This document shows positions 1 to 9,225 of a stretch of 64,000 nucleotides of DNA, piece by piece; the stretch's first letter is position 1, and each line of letters begins with the position of its first letter. Location: the NCBI RefSeq assembly GCF_001687625.2, contig NZ_CP016538.2, forward strand, positions 1,952,501-2,016,500. Direction: 5' to 3'. The DNA is from Planococcus maritimus (GTDB lineage Bacteria > Bacillota > Bacilli > Bacillales_A > Planococcaceae). The notes under the pieces are model-generated. The model searched no databases and had not been told where the DNA came from. It saw only the letters and a program-made list of their open reading frames with translations. Position numbers and translations under genes: made by a program.

Positions 1-308
1 TCTTCCGGTAAACGCATCAGAAAGTCGACTTCCATTTTCGGACGTTTCCAGTTTTCCGTCGAAAAGGCATACAAAGTCAATACATCCACACCAAGATGAC
101 TTGCAAGCTTGGTGATTTTACGGACAGTCTTCATGCCTTCGTGATGTCCGGCGATTCTCGGCATGGACCGCTTTTTTGCCCAGCGGCCATTGCCGTCCAT
201 AATGATCGCGACGTGAGACGGCACACCTGCACCCGCTACAGCCATTGCACGCTCACCGTATTCCACCACTACCGGCTCTATATTTCTCTTTAATAGTTTA
301 TTGAACAT
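1..308 (-). CDS. uppS: Isoprenyl transferase (undecaprenyl diphosphate synthase), 5' part only
   Basis: Cytosolic cis-prenyltransferase that adds isopentenyl units to farnesyl diphosphate to make the C55 lipid carrier for peptidoglycan and teichoic acid. The first 102 codons are present; the C-terminal part lies beyond the window edge. The family signature [16 protein letters not shown] is at residues 32-47 with catalytic Asp38, followed by the conserved [10 protein letters not shown]. The ATG at 306-308 is preceded by a GGAGG at 5-10 bases spacing. It follows frr but is separated from it by a terminator, so it probably has its own promoter; in Bacilli it starts the uppS-cdsA group of lipid genes. 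Confidence 0.96.
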   Translation of the reverse strand, partial: MFNKLLKRNIEPVVVEYGERAMAVAGAGVPSHVAIIMDGNGRWAKKRSMPRIAGHHEGMKTVRKITKLASHLGVDVLTLYAFSTENWKRPKMEVDFLMRLPE

Positions 309-350
309 AATTAATCCTCCACTTGTAACCAATCGGAATGTCTATTGCTT

Positions 351-359
351 ATCATATCA
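351..359 (-). promoter_or_regulatory. Possible extended -10 promoter for uppS
   Basis: On the minus strand TGATATGAT gives a TATGAT -10 preceded by a TGn extension, about 45 bases upstream of the uppS start and downstream of the frr terminator. No good -35 hexamer is visible at 17 bases, as is tolerated by extended -10 promoters. Inference from sequence only. Confidence 0.4.
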
Positions 360-412
360 AAAAAATGGCTGTTGTGCGTGAACTTTCAAGTCACTCCCAA
401 AATTTTGGCATG

Positions 413-439
413 AAAAAAGCGTCCTGTTAAACAGGACGC
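413..439 (-). terminator. Intrinsic terminator after frr
   Basis: A perfect 9-bp stem (GCGTCCTGT with ACAGGACGC, 3-base loop, 419-439) is followed on the minus strand by six T (413-418). It lies just past the frr stop codon and closes the pyrH-frr unit. Confidence 0.9.
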
Positions 440-460
440 CCAGAAACAGATGAAGTTCGC

Positions 461-1018
461 TTAAACTGCCATGATTTCAGTTTCTTTGTCTTTAGTCATG
501 TCGTCGATCTTAGCGATATGCGTATTCGTCATATCTTGCACATCGTCCGAGTAGCCGCGCAAATCATCAACTGTGATTTCGCTCTTTTTCTCTAACTTTT
601 TCAACTCGTCATTAGCATCGCGGCGAATGTTGCGGATACCCACTTTCGCCTCTTCCGCTTCTTTTTTCACTTGTTTAACCAAATCTTTGCGGCGCTCTTC
701 TGTAAGAGCCGGGATCGCAAGACGGATAACATTGCCGTCATTTGAAGGGCTGAGCCCAAGATCTGATTTCATGATTGCTTTTTCGATTTCAGGCAATACT
801 GTTTTGTCGTAAGGCTGGATCATGATCAAGCGCGCTTCCGGTACGGAAATACCCGCTACTTGGTTGATCGGTGTTGGAGCACCATAATACTCGACTGTAA
901 TTTTGTCGAGCAATGATGGGGTTGCACGCCCCGCTCGGATAGAAGCCAAATCACGCGAAAAAGCTTGAATGGCATTGCTCATTTTTGTTTTCGTGTCGTT
1001 CATGATTGTTTTTGGCAT
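461..1018 (-). CDS. frr: Ribosome recycling factor
   Basis: 185-residue RRF, which together with EF-G and IF3 splits post-termination ribosomes and releases mRNA and tRNA. The N-terminal [13 protein letters not shown] helix, the conserved [12 protein letters not shown] segment near residues 28-39, and the C-terminal helical region rich in KK/EE ([13 protein letters not shown]) match the family, as does the length (185). The start ATG shares one base with the pyrH stop (TAATG), so the two genes are translationally coupled. A GAGGAG ribosome-binding site lies inside the pyrH end. Confidence 0.98.
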   Translation of the reverse strand: MPKTIMNDTKTKMSNAIQAFSRDLASIRAGRATPSLLDKITVEYYGAPTPINQVAGISVPEARLIMIQPYDKTVLPEIEKAIMKSDLGLSPSNDGNVIRLAIPALTEERRKDLVKQVKKEAEEAKVGIRNIRRDANDELKKLEKKSEITVDDLRGYSDDVQDMTNTHIAKIDDMTKDKETEIMAV

Positions 1019-1743
1019 TATAATGTTCTCCTCACAACTGTCCCGATCTTTTCACCCAGAACAGCTCGTTTTATGTTTCCTTTTTCCATTATAGAGAATA
1101 CTACGAGTGGAATATCATTGTCCATACATAATGTGGAAGCTGTCGAGTCCATCACTTGAAGTCCTTGTTGAATGACTTCAAAATACGATAGTTCATCGTA
1201 TTTGACTGCTTCAACATCGGTTTTCGGATCAGCGGAATAAACGCCGTCCACATTGTTTTTCGCCATCAAGATGACATCAGCCTCGATCTCTGCCGCACGC
1301 AAGGCAGCCGTCGTATCTGTCGAGAAGTAAGGATTTCCAGTTCCGGCAGAGAAAATAACCACACGTTTTTTCTCGAGGTGGCGAATCGCTCTTCTGCGGA
1401 TATACGGCTCAGCAACTTGGCGCATTTCAATAGAAGACAATACGCGTGTTTCCACGTCTTGTTTCTCTAAAGAATCTTGCAAGGCTAGTGAGTTCATGAC
1501 GGTTGCAAGCATGCCCATATAATCTGCCGTTGCACGGTCCATGCCCATTTCAGATCCGACTTTACCACGCCAGATATTCCCACCGCCGACCACTACAGCT
1601 ACTTCAACCCCAAGGTCTACGATTTCTTTCACTTGCGCAGCGACAGATTTGATGATTTCAGGGGAAAGACCGAAACCTTGTCCGCCTGCCATCGCTTCTC
1701 CACTTAATTTCAGTACAATGCGTTTGTATTTTGGAACACTCAT
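1018..1743 (-). CDS. pyrH: UMP kinase
   Basis: Bacterial-type hexameric UMP kinase (amino-acid kinase fold), phosphorylating UMP to UDP with ATP. The 241-residue length, the KLSGEAM nucleotide motif near residue 12, GGGNIWRG near residue 53, and [13 protein letters not shown] for UMP binding are typical. It is followed by frr with a one-base overlap and preceded by the tsf terminator, the standard rpsB-tsf/pyrH-frr layout of Bacilli. It feeds the pyrimidine pathway whose de novo operon lies at the other end of this window. Confidence 0.98.
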   Translation of the reverse strand: MSVPKYKRIVLKLSGEAMAGGQGFGLSPEIIKSVAAQVKEIVDLGVEVAVVVGGGNIWRGKVGSEMGMDRATADYMGMLATVMNSLALQDSLEKQDVETRVLSSIEMRQVAEPYIRRRAIRHLEKKRVVIFSAGTGNPYFSTDTTAALRAAEIEADVILMAKNNVDGVYSADPKTDVEAVKYDELSYFEVIQQGLQVMDSTASTLCMDNDIPLVVFSIMEKGNIKRAVLGEKIGTVVRRTL

Positions 1744-1769
1744 CGGTACCCTCCGTTACACGTTTATTG

Positions 1770-1798
1770 AAAAACAGGGAACACAACATTGTGCTCCC
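1770..1798 (-). terminator. Intrinsic terminator after tsf
   Basis: On the minus strand GGGAGCACAA pairs with TTGTGTTCCC (one G-U) around a two-base loop, followed by TGTTTTT. It is placed between the tsf stop and the pyrH start. Confidence 0.85.
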
Positions 1799-1822
1799 CG
1801 AATGACTCATATAAAAGTTGAA

Positions 1823-2707
1823 TTATTTTTTGTTGACTTGGCTCATAACTTCGTCAGCGAAGTTGTCTTCGCGTTTTTCAATGCCTTCGCCTACTTCATA
1901 ACGGATAAACTCTTTTACAGAACCGCCAACAGATGCTGCGAAGTCGCGGACTTTCTGGTCAGAGTTTTTAACGAATGCTTGGTCAAGCAAGCAGATGTCT
2001 TCAAAGTATTTCCCAAGGCGGCCTTCAACCATTTTTTCAACGATTTTTTCTGGCTTGCCTTCGTTCAATGCTTGCTCAGTCAATACAGTACGCTCGCGCT
2101 CTACTTCGTCAGCAGAGACTTCGTCGCGTGAAATGTATTTCGGGTTTAGGGCAGCGATGTGCATAGCGATATCGCGTGCAGCTTGTGAATCAGCAGAGCC
2201 TTCCAATACGACTAGAACGCCAATGCGTCCGCCCATGTGCAAGTAAGGGCCGAAAGCATCGTTGTCTGCTTTTGTACGGATTTCAAAGCGGCGCAATGTG
2301 ATTTTTTCGCCGATTTTAGCGATGGCATTTGAGATGTGATCTGCTACTGACAAGCCGTTAGACATTGTCGAAGCGTTCGCTTCATCGATTGTTGCCGGTT
2401 TAGTTGCAAGCAAATGCTCGCCGATTTCTTTAACCAAAGTTTGGAAACCTTCGTTTTTCGCAACGAAATCAGTTTCAGCATTAACTTCATAGATGACTGC
2501 TTCGTTTCCTTCTTCAAGGATTGAAGTGATCCCTTCAGCTGCGATGCGGTCTGCTTTTTTAGAAGCGCTTGACAAGCCTTTTTCGCGAAGGAAGTCTAGT
2601 GCTGCGTCAATATCACCGTCAGTTTGTACCAATGCTTTTTTGCAATCCATCATACCTGCGCCTGTTTTTTCGCGCAATTCTTTAACCATTTGAGCTGTAA
2701 CTGCCAT
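1823..2707 (-). CDS. tsf: Translation elongation factor Ts
   Basis: 294-residue nucleotide-exchange factor that regenerates EF-Tu-GTP. It has the N-terminal UBA-like domain ([20 protein letters not shown], residues 8-27) and the EF-Tu-contacting TDFVAKNE motif at residues 79-86. It lies 89 bases downstream of rpsB, with a terminator-like hairpin between them, and its ATG has a good AGGAGG site. Length agrees with Bacillus EF-Ts (293). Confidence 0.98.
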   Translation of the reverse strand: MAVTAQMVKELREKTGAGMMDCKKALVQTDGDIDAALDFLREKGLSSASKKADRIAAEGITSILEEGNEAVIYEVNAETDFVAKNEGFQTLVKEIGEHLLATKPATIDEANASTMSNGLSVADHISNAIAKIGEKITLRRFEIRTKADNDAFGPYLHMGGRIGVLVVLEGSADSQAARDIAMHIAALNPKYISRDEVSADEVERERTVLTEQALNEGKPEKIVEKMVEGRLGKYFEDICLLDQAFVKNSDQKVRDFAASVGGSVKEFIRYEVGEGIEKREDNFADEVMSQVNKK

Positions 2708-2743
2708 GATTAAGTTCCTCCTTCAATTTGTCTGTGTTTTCTC

Positions 2744-2780
2744 AAAAAAAGGTGATAAGTGGGGTTGGCCGCTTATCACC
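2744..2780 (-). terminator. Attenuator-like terminator between rpsB and tsf
   Basis: A 12-bp stem (GGTGATAAGCGG with CCACTTATCACC on the minus strand, one mismatch or G-U, 6-base loop) is followed by seven T immediately upstream of the tsf ribosome-binding site. Its position inside the rpsB-tsf unit suggests partial termination that sets the S2:EF-Ts ratio. Confidence 0.85.
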
Positions 2781-2795
2781 TGTAAACATTGCGAA

Positions 2796-3512
2796 TTACT
2801 CAGCAGATTCTGCTGATACTTCTTCGTCTTCTTCTGGCTTAGACTCAAGAAGAGCGTCTGCCATTTTGCCAGTCAATAGTTTGACCGCACGGATTGCATC
2901 GTCGTTTGCAGGGATTACGTAATCGATTTCGTCCGGATCGCAGTTTGTATCAACGATACCAACGATTGGAATGTTCAATTTCATAGCTTCTGCTACTGCA
3001 ATGCGTTCTTTACGAGGGTCTACAACGAACATTACATCCGGAAGACCGTTCATGTCACGGATACCGCCTAGGAATTTCTCCAAGCGTTCGTGTTGTTTTT
3101 TCAATTGGACTACTTCTTTTTTCGGAAGGACATCGAAAGTGCCGTCTTCTTCCATACGCTCGATCTGTTTCATGCGGTTAACACGTTTTTGGATCGTGCC
3201 GAAGTTTGTCAAAGTACCACCCAACCAGCGTTGGTTGATGTAGTAGTTGCCAGAACGTTCTGCTTCTTCTTTGATAGCGTCCTGTGCTTGTTTTTTTGTT
3301 CCTACGAACAAAACTTTACCGCCTTCTTCGCCCACTTGTTTCATGAAGTTATAAGCTTCCTCAAGTTTACGGACCGTTTTCTGAAGGTCGATGATGTAGA
3401 TGCCGTTACGTTCCACGAAGATGTATTTCTTCATTTTCGGGTTCCAGCGGCGAGTTTGGTGGCCAAAGTGAACACCAGCTTCAAGCAATTGTTTCATTGA
3501 GATTACTGCCAT
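2796..3512 (-). CDS. rpsB: 30S ribosomal protein S2
   Basis: 238-residue S2 of the small subunit. The start [18 protein letters not shown] and the block [11 protein letters not shown] are family hallmarks, and [13 protein letters not shown] and [10 protein letters not shown] follow. The C-terminus is acidic ([16 protein letters not shown]). The ATG has an AGGAGG site. It heads a two-gene unit with tsf and has a long, structured leader and a strong promoter, described separately. Confidence 0.98.
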   Translation of the reverse strand: MAVISMKQLLEAGVHFGHQTRRWNPKMKKYIFVERNGIYIIDLQKTVRKLEEAYNFMKQVGEEGGKVLFVGTKKQAQDAIKEEAERSGNYYINQRWLGGTLTNFGTIQKRVNRMKQIERMEEDGTFDVLPKKEVVQLKKQHERLEKFLGGIRDMNGLPDVMFVVDPRKERIAVAEAMKLNIPIVGIVDTNCDPDEIDYVIPANDDAIRAVKLLTGKMADALLESKPEEDEEVSAESAE

Positions 3513-3547
3513 GATGTGTTTCCTCCTAATAGGTTTTTGTTTGCCTC

Positions 3548-3607
3548 CGCATTCTTCGCTTCTGAACCGTTACCCATTCAGGCACCAGCGGAACAGATCG
3601 GAATGCG
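3548..3607 (-). promoter_or_regulatory. Structured 5' leader of rpsB, candidate autoregulatory RNA
   Basis: The roughly 110-base untranslated leader can fold into a closed structure: CGCATTC (3601-3607, read on the minus strand) pairs with GAATGCG (3548-3554), and inside it CTGAA and TTCAG (3577-3581 and 3562-3566) form a hairpin. The structure ends about 20 bases before the ribosome-binding site. Ribosomal-protein leaders that bind their own product are common, but I cannot assign this to a named family. Confidence 0.45.
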
Positions 3608-3656
3608 TGTGTATTTAACACCATTTGAAATTATACCACGCTCTTGCTGGTGCCTG
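3579..3656. repeat. Inverted repeat spanning the rpsB promoter
   Basis: A perfect 11-bp inverted repeat: CAGGCACCAGC at 3579-3589 and GCTGGTGCCTG at 3646-3656. The upstream arm overlaps the -35 hexamer and the other arm is in the transcribed leader, so the two arms cannot pair in RNA starting at the proposed promoter. Confidence 0.7.
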
Positions 3657-3659
3657 CAA
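3630..3659 (-). promoter_or_regulatory. Sigma-A promoter of rpsB-tsf
   Basis: On the minus strand the -10 is a perfect TATAAT (3630-3635), preceded by GTGG. The best -35 is TTGCAG (3654-3659) at 18 bases. This puts the start of transcription near 3623, about 110 bases before the rpsB ATG. Confidence 0.75.
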
Positions 3660-3660
3660 C

Positions 3661-4048
3661 TGATATTTTAAAAAGCTAGCGAAAGCTTGGAAAAGGTATA
3701 GAGGCTTTTGAGAAACCTCGGCAATTTTTTCGTTCCGCTCCAGCCGGTCGCTTTCGGGCCCACAGGATATGGGTCATGCAGCTGGCGCGACAGGACGTCG
3801 CGTTGCCAGCTGCCAGGGCACGATTCGTCGAGTAAGCCCCACATTGAAAACCGCTGCTCCCACATCTGCTCAACCCTCACTATGTTCGGGCTTCGCATAT
3901 TCATTAGTCGCCGGCTTCCGCTACACTAACGCCGAAGAATTATTTACTCAACACCCTTTTACATTCCCTTAATTATAAACAGGAAATGGAACAGACAATT
4001 TGTAATGAAAAGCTGCAACTTCTTCGACATTCTGAGGTAGTACAATAC
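3661..4048. other. Intergenic element of unknown nature between rpsB and codY
   Basis: About 390 bases with no supportable gene. It contains a strong hairpin (CAGCTGGCGCGAC at 3779-3791 with GTCGCGTTGCCAGCTG at 3797-3812, three-base bulge, AGGAC loop). A GC-rich tract on the minus strand (GAAAGCGACCGGCTGGAGCG within 3736-3757) resembles, from memory, short dispersed intergenic repeats of Bacillaceae. A 78-codon open frame (3668-3904, minus) covers much of it but has no recognisable domain and no persuasive ribosome-binding site. In B. subtilis the motility operon occupies this position. Confidence 0.5.
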
Positions 4049-4088
4049 ACAAAAGCCGCCCCAGAACTATTGAATAGTCCGGGGCGGC
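4049..4088 (-). terminator. Intrinsic terminator after codY
   Basis: On the minus strand GCCGCCCCGGACTATT pairs with AATAGTTCTGGGGCGGC (small internal mismatch), followed by TTTTGTG. It lies just past the codY stop and closes xerC-hslV-hslU-codY. Confidence 0.9.
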
Positions 4089-4096
4089 ACATAAGA

Positions 4097-4876
4097 TTAA
4101 TTCATTTTCAATTGTTCGAGCTCAGCAAGGAATTTCGTATTCAATACTTTGATATACGTCCCTTTCATGCCGAGAGAACGGGATTCGATAACGCCAGCAC
4201 TTTCAAGTTTACGAAGTGCGTTGACGATGACCGAACGCGTAATGCCGACACGGTCAGCGATTTTAGAAGCAACAAGCAAGCCTTCGTTGCCGTCAAGCTC
4301 TTCAAAAATATGCTCGATTGCTTCAAGTTCGCTGTACGAAAGTGAGCTGATCGCCATTTGCACAACTGCTTTGCTGCGGGCTTCTTCTTCGATGCGGTCG
4401 CCTTTTTCACGAAGGATTTCCATGCCGACAACTGTCGCACCGTATTCGCCAAGGATCAAGTCATCATCGCCGAACTGGTCGTTGACGCGGCCAAGCAATA
4501 ATGTGCCAAGGCGTTCGCCGCCGCCGATAATTGGAACGATTGTCGTCAAACCGTTTTTGAATAGTTCGCGCTCTTCTACAGGGAAGATTGTGTGCTCACT
4601 GTTCACATCCATATTAGCGGACGTTTCTGTAACGTTCGAAAGGTTTTGTGTATATTCGACCGGGAACTGGCGTTCTTCAAGCATGTTCTTCATGCGGTCG
4701 TTTTCGATCTGCTGGTTAACAGCATAACCAAGAACCTTCCCTTTGCGGCTGACAACGAAGACATTTGCTTCGATGACTTCGCTCAATGTCTCAGCCATGT
4801 CCTTAAAGTTAACCGGCTTGCCGGCTGCTGCTTGCAGCATAGAGTTAATGCGTCTTGTTTTTCCCAATAAATTCAT
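4097..4876 (-). CDS. codY: GTP- and branched-chain-amino-acid-sensing repressor CodY
   Basis: 259-residue global regulator of Firmicutes that represses amino-acid uptake, synthesis and adaptive genes when GTP and Ile/Leu/Val are high. An N-terminal GAF-type ligand domain (about 1-155) is followed by a winged helix with [20 protein letters not shown] near residues 202-221. I chose the ATG of [11 protein letters not shown] over an upstream in-frame start because it has an AGGAGG at 8-10 bases and gives the usual length. It is last in the xerC-hslV-hslU-codY operon. A possible own promoter (TTCATT, 16 bases, TAGAAT) lies in the gap after hslU. Confidence 0.98.
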   Translation of the reverse strand: MNLLGKTRRINSMLQAAAGKPVNFKDMAETLSEVIEANVFVVSRKGKVLGYAVNQQIENDRMKNMLEERQFPVEYTQNLSNVTETSANMDVNSEHTIFPVEERELFKNGLTTIVPIIGGGERLGTLLLGRVNDQFGDDDLILGEYGATVVGMEILREKGDRIEEEARSKAVVQMAISSLSYSELEAIEHIFEELDGNEGLLVASKIADRVGITRSVIVNALRKLESAGVIESRSLGMKGTYIKVLNTKFLAELEQLKMN

Positions 4877-4971
4877 AATAATGAACCTCCTACATGATTC
4901 GTACGTATTTCGCACCGTTTATTCAATATTCTAAAGGTTTTTACACTTTAATGAAACCAATATGACTCGTT

Positions 4972-6369
4972 CTACAAGATAAATTGTGACAAATCTTTAT
5001 TTTTCGCCACATTTTCAAGCTTTTCGTTAACATATTGGGGGGTAATATCGATTTGAGCAGGTGAAATCTCAGATGCCTCAAATGATAAATCTTCCAATAA
5101 GCGTTCCAATATTGTATGAAGTCGGCGAGCGCCGATATTATCCGTCTGTTGATTTACTTCATAAGCAATTTCCGCAAGTCTGACGATTGACGCATCAGTA
5201 AAGTGTACCACAACTCCCTCTGTTTCGAGAAGAGCTTTATACTGATTGAGCAAGGAATGTTTCGGTTCTGTCAAAATCTTCACGAAATCATCTACTTCTA
5301 ACTTGGTCAGTTCGACACGAATTGGGAAACGGCCTTGTAATTCTGGGATTAAATCGGATGGTTTTGACATATGGAATGCTCCGGCTGCAACAAATAGCAC
5401 ATAATCTGTTTTCACCGCGCCGTATTTGGTCGTTACAGTCGAACCTTCGACAATTGGCAAAATATCGCGCTGAACGCCTTCTCTCGATACATCAGCAGAG
5501 GAACTGGAGTTTTTGCTTGCAATCTTGTCCATTTCATCGATAAAAATGATGCCGTGCTGTTCAGCGCGGCGGATCGCCTCCATCGATATCTCTTCGCTAT
5601 CCACTAGCTTTTCCGATTCTTCTGCCGCCAACACGCGGCGTGCATCTTTTACTTGCATGCGGCGCTTTTTCTTTTTCTTCGGCATCAAAGAAGACAAGGC
5701 ATCTTGCATGTTCTCGCCCATCTGCTCCATCCCCGAACCTTGGAAAGCATCAAACATAGAAGCGTTACTCTCGGTCACTTCTACCGTCACCCATTCCTCT
5801 TCAAGCTTGCCGGCTTTCAAGTCAGCGGCAATTTCCCGGCGCTTGACGCGCACTTCGACTTCCGCTTCCGGGTCTTCTTCTTCCTGTTCTTGCTTTTGGC
5901 CAAAGAACATTTCAAGTGGATTTTGCGCAGACTGCTTTTTCTTCATCGACGGCGCCAGCAATTTTACGAGGCGGTCGTTGGCAGAGGATTCTGCGCGCTC
6001 TTTTACGGCTTCGTACTTTTCTTCTTTGACGATGCGCACAGAAGCTTCGACCAAATCACGTACCATCGATTCCACATCGCGCCCGACATATCCAACTTCC
6101 GTGAACTTCGTCGCTTCAACTTTAATAAATGGCGCTCCTGTCAGTTTCGCAATGCGGCGCGCGATTTCCGTTTTCCCAACACCGGTCGGACCAATCATCA
6201 AAATATTCTTCGGAATGACTTCATCCTGCATCTCTTCATCTAGTCGGCTGCGACGGTAGCGGTTGCGTAGCGCAATCGCAATCGATCGTTTGGCATCTTT
6301 TTGTCCAACGATGAAGCGGTCCAAGTGATCGGTAATCTGCCTCGGAGTCAAATCGGTTTGCGTTTTCAT
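4972..6369 (-). CDS. hslU: ATP-dependent protease ATPase subunit HslU (ClpY)
   Basis: 465-residue AAA+ unfoldase that feeds substrates into the HslV peptidase. Walker [10 protein letters not shown] is at residues 60-68, Walker [11 protein letters not shown] near 275, and an I-domain insertion lies between (rich in K/E, residues 130-240). The C-terminal tail SQFIL matches the conserved HslU end that docks into HslV. The start [12 protein letters not shown] overlaps the hslV stop by four bases (ATGA) and has a GGAGGAG site, which rules out the longer upstream frame. Confidence 0.97.
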   Translation of the reverse strand: MKTQTDLTPRQITDHLDRFIVGQKDAKRSIAIALRNRYRRSRLDEEMQDEVIPKNILMIGPTGVGKTEIARRIAKLTGAPFIKVEATKFTEVGYVGRDVESMVRDLVEASVRIVKEEKYEAVKERAESSANDRLVKLLAPSMKKKQSAQNPLEMFFGQKQEQEEEDPEAEVEVRVKRREIAADLKAGKLEEEWVTVEVTESNASMFDAFQGSGMEQMGENMQDALSSLMPKKKKKRRMQVKDARRVLAAEESEKLVDSEEISMEAIRRAEQHGIIFIDEMDKIASKNSSSSADVSREGVQRDILPIVEGSTVTTKYGAVKTDYVLFVAAGAFHMSKPSDLIPELQGRFPIRVELTKLEVDDFVKILTEPKHSLLNQYKALLETEGVVVHFTDASIVRLAEIAYEVNQQTDNIGARRLHTILERLLEDLSFEASEISPAQIDITPQYVNEKLENVAKNKDLSQFIL

Positions 6370-6914
6370 TCGGACAACTCCTCCATAATGATTTGATGAT
6401 TTGTATAGACACAAATGTCCGCAGCCGTTTCAAGTGCGGATTGGGCGATTTCCCCTGCTGTCATGTGATCGCCGGCATAAGTCTTCAACGCACGGCCTGC
6501 TGCGAGTGCGTAATTGCCGCCTGAGCCGATTGCCAGGATCCCATCATCGGGTTCGATGACCTCACCGGTGCCTGATACTAATAAAAGTTCGTCTTTGTTC
6601 ATGACGATGAGCATCGCTTCCAATTGGCGCAGCATTTTATCACCTCTCCATTGCTTGGCGAGTTCGACTGCGGCGCGCTGCAAATTACCGTTGAACTCAG
6701 TGAGCTTGCCTTCAAACATTTCAAACAGCGTAAAAGCGTCAGCTACAGAACCGGCAAAACCAGTCAATACTTCGTTGTTATAGAGCCGGCGAACTTTTTT
6801 GGCGGTATGCTTCATGACAACGGCATTACCGAATGTCACTTGGCCATCACCAGCCATTGCCGATTTGCCTTTATGCTTCACTGCAAAGATTGTGGTTGCA
6901 TGAAATTCCTGCAT
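6366..6914 (-). CDS. hslV: ATP-dependent protease peptidase subunit HslV (ClpQ)
   Basis: 182-residue N-terminal-nucleophile peptidase that forms a double hexamer capped by HslU. The blocks [23 protein letters not shown] and [16 protein letters not shown] match the family. The conserved nucleophile block ATTIFAV begins at Ala6, so the Thr that aligns with Thr1 of mature E. coli HslV is Thr7, behind MQEFHA. B. subtilis ClpQ instead has Ser after Met; here residue 2 is Gln. A GGAGG site supports this ATG. It overlaps hslU by ATGA and lies 16 bases after xerC. Confidence 0.96.
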   Translation of the reverse strand: MQEFHATTIFAVKHKGKSAMAGDGQVTFGNAVVMKHTAKKVRRLYNNEVLTGFAGSVADAFTLFEMFEGKLTEFNGNLQRAAVELAKQWRGDKMLRQLEAMLIVMNKDELLLVSGTGEVIEPDDGILAIGSGGNYALAAGRALKTYAGDHMTAGEIAQSALETAADICVYTNHQIIMEELSE

Positions 6915-6930
6915 GGTATTGGTTTCCTCC

Positions 6931-7824
6931 TTATGCCCTTGGATGGGACTTTAAATACGTGTTGCGCAAATGGTCTTTCGTTACGTGCGTATAAACTTGC
7001 GTAGAACTGAGATGGGTATGGCCAAGCAGCTCTTGGACTGTACGCATGTCCGCCCCATTGTTCAAAAGATGGGTCGCAAAAGTATGGCGGATCATATGCG
7101 GATAGATTGCGGAATTGAGCGACGCCTTTTTCATGCATTCATTCAAAATGTGGCGGATGCCTCGGTCCGTCACTCCATCGCCGCGACTGTTGACAAACAA
7201 CATGTCGTGCTCTTTCGACTTCATCAATCGAGGACGAGAACTATCGATATAAAGTTCCAGCGCATCATGAGCAAATTGGCCGTAGGGGATGTAACGCTCT
7301 TTCCTGCCCTTGCCGAGCACTTTGACGATTTGCATATGACGGTCTAAGTCTTTCATTTTTATTGATACACATTCACTGACACGCATGCCGGTCGCATAAA
7401 GCAATTCGAGCATAGCACGATTGCGCAGCGATAATGCGTCTTCACCTGTCAGTGAAGCAAACAGCTGCTCAAGTTCTTCCTCATAAAAAAACTGTGGCAG
7501 CCGCTCTTCTTTTTTCGGATGAAACAGCGAACGGAACGCGGCTTCGCTGAGTCCAAACTCGCGGTTGCCATAACGGAAAAACGATCGGATGGCAGAAATT
7601 TTTCGCGAGATGGACGTTCTGGATAATTGGGCTTCATATAATTTCGTTACATAATTTCGCGCATGAAGGTATTCGACTTCGTGCAGATCACTCACGCCTT
7701 CTTGTTCCAGGAACAGAAAAAAACCCTCCAGATCCTGTAGGTACTGGTGGACAGTGTGGGCGGAATAATTCTTTTCCAACTGGATATAGCTCATGAACGA
7801 TTCGAGCATTTGTTCTTTCGTCAT
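6931..7824 (-). CDS. xerC: Tyrosine recombinase XerC (CodV)
   Basis: 297-residue site-specific recombinase that, with XerD, resolves chromosome dimers at dif. A SAM-like core-binding domain (1-100) is followed by the catalytic domain with the full set of active residues: Arg148 (TGMRVSE), Lys172 (GKGRKER), His243 and Arg246 (HMIRHTF), His269 (LGHTHL) and nucleophile Tyr278 (VYTHV). It is the first gene of the xerC-hslV-hslU-codY operon, as in B. subtilis, after the trmFO terminator. Confidence 0.96.
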   Translation of the reverse strand: MTKEQMLESFMSYIQLEKNYSAHTVHQYLQDLEGFFLFLEQEGVSDLHEVEYLHARNYVTKLYEAQLSRTSISRKISAIRSFFRYGNREFGLSEAAFRSLFHPKKEERLPQFFYEEELEQLFASLTGEDALSLRNRAMLELLYATGMRVSECVSIKMKDLDRHMQIVKVLGKGRKERYIPYGQFAHDALELYIDSSRPRLMKSKEHDMLFVNSRGDGVTDRGIRHILNECMKKASLNSAIYPHMIRHTFATHLLNNGADMRTVQELLGHTHLSSTQVYTHVTKDHLRNTYLKSHPRA

Positions 7825-7849
7825 CTGGCACGCCGCCTTTCAGGCATTT

Positions 7850-7890
7850 AAAAAAGCCTCTAAAGTATACCAATACTTAGAGGCTTTTTT
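7850..7890 (-). terminator. Terminator between trmFO and xerC
   Basis: GCCTCTAAGTAT and ATACTTTAGAGGC form a stem with a short loop, flanked by six T on the minus strand and six A on the other side, so it could also work in the opposite direction. It ends trmFO transcripts. Confidence 0.88.
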
Positions 7891-7893
7891 CAA

Positions 7894-9204
7894 TTAAACC
7901 GTCACTGAATTCATATAATTTTGAATTGATTCAAGCGCACGGTTGGCGTGGCGCTCAGCGCGCTCTTGCTTCGACTTGATACGTTCGCCGAGATCTGGGA
8001 ACAAGCCGAAATTAATATTCATCGGCTGGAAGTTCTTCGAATCTGCTTCGGTGATGTAACGTGCCATGCTGCCAAGTGCCGTTTCTGCAGGCAAGACGAC
8101 CAGCTCTTCACCTAATGCGAGCTTCGCTGCGTTGATGCCAGCTAATAAGCCGCTTCCTGCAGACTCCACATACCCTTCAACGCCTGTCATTTGGCCGGCG
8201 AAGAAAATATTCGAATCAGCTTTCAATTGATAGGTTGGTTTTAAGACATTCGGCGAATTGATAAACGTGTTGCGGTGCATAACACCATAGCGGACAATTT
8301 CCACGTTCTCAAGTCCCGGAATCATGCGCAAGATTTCTTTTTGCGCCCCCCATTTCAAATGCGTCTGGAACCCAACAATGTTATAAAGCGTTCCCGCTGC
8401 ATCGTCTTGGCGCAATTGCACGACTGCATATGGCCGTTCGCCGGTTTTCGGGTCTTCGAGCCCGACCGGTTTCATCGGCCCGAACGTCAAGGTTTTGTCA
8501 CCTCTAGCAGCCATCACCTCGACAGGCATACAGCCTTCGAAATAAATTTCCTTCTCGAATTCTTTAAGCGGCACGACTTCCGCTTCAACTAAAGCTGTAT
8601 GGAAGCGGCGGAACTCTTCTTCTGTCATCGGGCAATTCAAATAGGCTGCTTCGCCTTTATCGTAACGCGATTTCAAATAAACTTTATCCATGTCGATGCT
8701 GTCTTTCTCGACGATTGGCGCTGCCGCATCATAGAAATACAAGTATTCTTCTCCAGTCAACTTGCGGACTTTTTCAGCAAGTGCAGGGGATGTTAACGGT
8801 CCGGTGGCGATGATTGTGATACCTTCCGGAATTTCTGTTACTTCCTCGTTGATGACTTCAACGAGCGGGTGGTTGCGGACATTTTCTGTGACCATGCCAG
8901 CGAACTCATGACGGTCCACTGCAAGCGCGCCGCCAGCCGGTACCGACGCTTTGTCGGCTGCATCGATGATGACCGAATCCAGTTTGCGCATCTCTTCTTT
9001 GATGACGCCAACGGCATTGGTCAATGAATTGGCACGCAACGAGTTGCTGCAAACCAGTTCTGCAAATTTATCTGTATGATGCGCCGGAGTCTGTTTTACC
9101 GGACGCATTTCATATAGCCTTACATTGACGCCACGTTTGGCGATTTGCCATGCCGCTTCGCTTCCTGCAAGTCCGGCACCGATTACATTTACAATTTTCG
9201 TCAT
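7894..9204 (-). CDS. trmFO: Methylenetetrahydrofolate-tRNA-(uracil-5-)-methyltransferase TrmFO
   Basis: 436-residue flavoprotein (formerly Gid) that forms ribothymidine-54 in the T-loop of tRNA using methylene-THF. The FAD-binding GxGxxG motif is in [13 protein letters not shown] (residues 7-19). Conserved cysteines include Cys52 (VCSNSLRA) and the one in [13 protein letters not shown]. The ATG of MTKIVNV at 9202-9204 has a GAGGTG at 7 bases; a TTG two codons upstream is less likely. It lies 21 bases downstream of topA and is followed by a terminator. Confidence 0.97.
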   Translation of the reverse strand: MTKIVNVIGAGLAGSEAAWQIAKRGVNVRLYEMRPVKQTPAHHTDKFAELVCSNSLRANSLTNAVGVIKEEMRKLDSVIIDAADKASVPAGGALAVDRHEFAGMVTENVRNHPLVEVINEEVTEIPEGITIIATGPLTSPALAEKVRKLTGEEYLYFYDAAAPIVEKDSIDMDKVYLKSRYDKGEAAYLNCPMTEEEFRRFHTALVEAEVVPLKEFEKEIYFEGCMPVEVMAARGDKTLTFGPMKPVGLEDPKTGERPYAVVQLRQDDAAGTLYNIVGFQTHLKWGAQKEILRMIPGLENVEIVRYGVMHRNTFINSPNVLKPTYQLKADSNIFFAGQMTGVEGYVESAGSGLLAGINAAKLALGEELVVLPAETALGSMARYITEADSKNFQPMNINFGLFPDLGERIKSKQERAERHANRALESIQNYMNSVTV

Positions 9205-9225
9205 GATCAAACACCTCTATATGAT

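Noticed and set aside
1541-2131. 196-codon plus-strand frame across pyrH and tsf
   Set aside because: Antisense to two conserved genes and to their terminator; composition is that of a reverse translation of them.
3668-3904. 78-codon minus-strand frame between rpsB and codY as a small gene
   Set aside because: No convincing ribosome-binding site or domain, and it covers a hairpin-rich intergenic element; other frames in the same DNA are equally open.
4925-4939. Possible CodY box upstream of codY (AATATTCTAAAGGTT)
   Set aside because: Four mismatches to AATTTTCWGAAAATT in AT-rich DNA; too weak to claim autoregulation.
5513-6259. 248-codon plus-strand frame opposite hslU
   Set aside because: Antisense shadow of a well-supported gene; low-complexity serine-rich translation and no ribosome-binding site.
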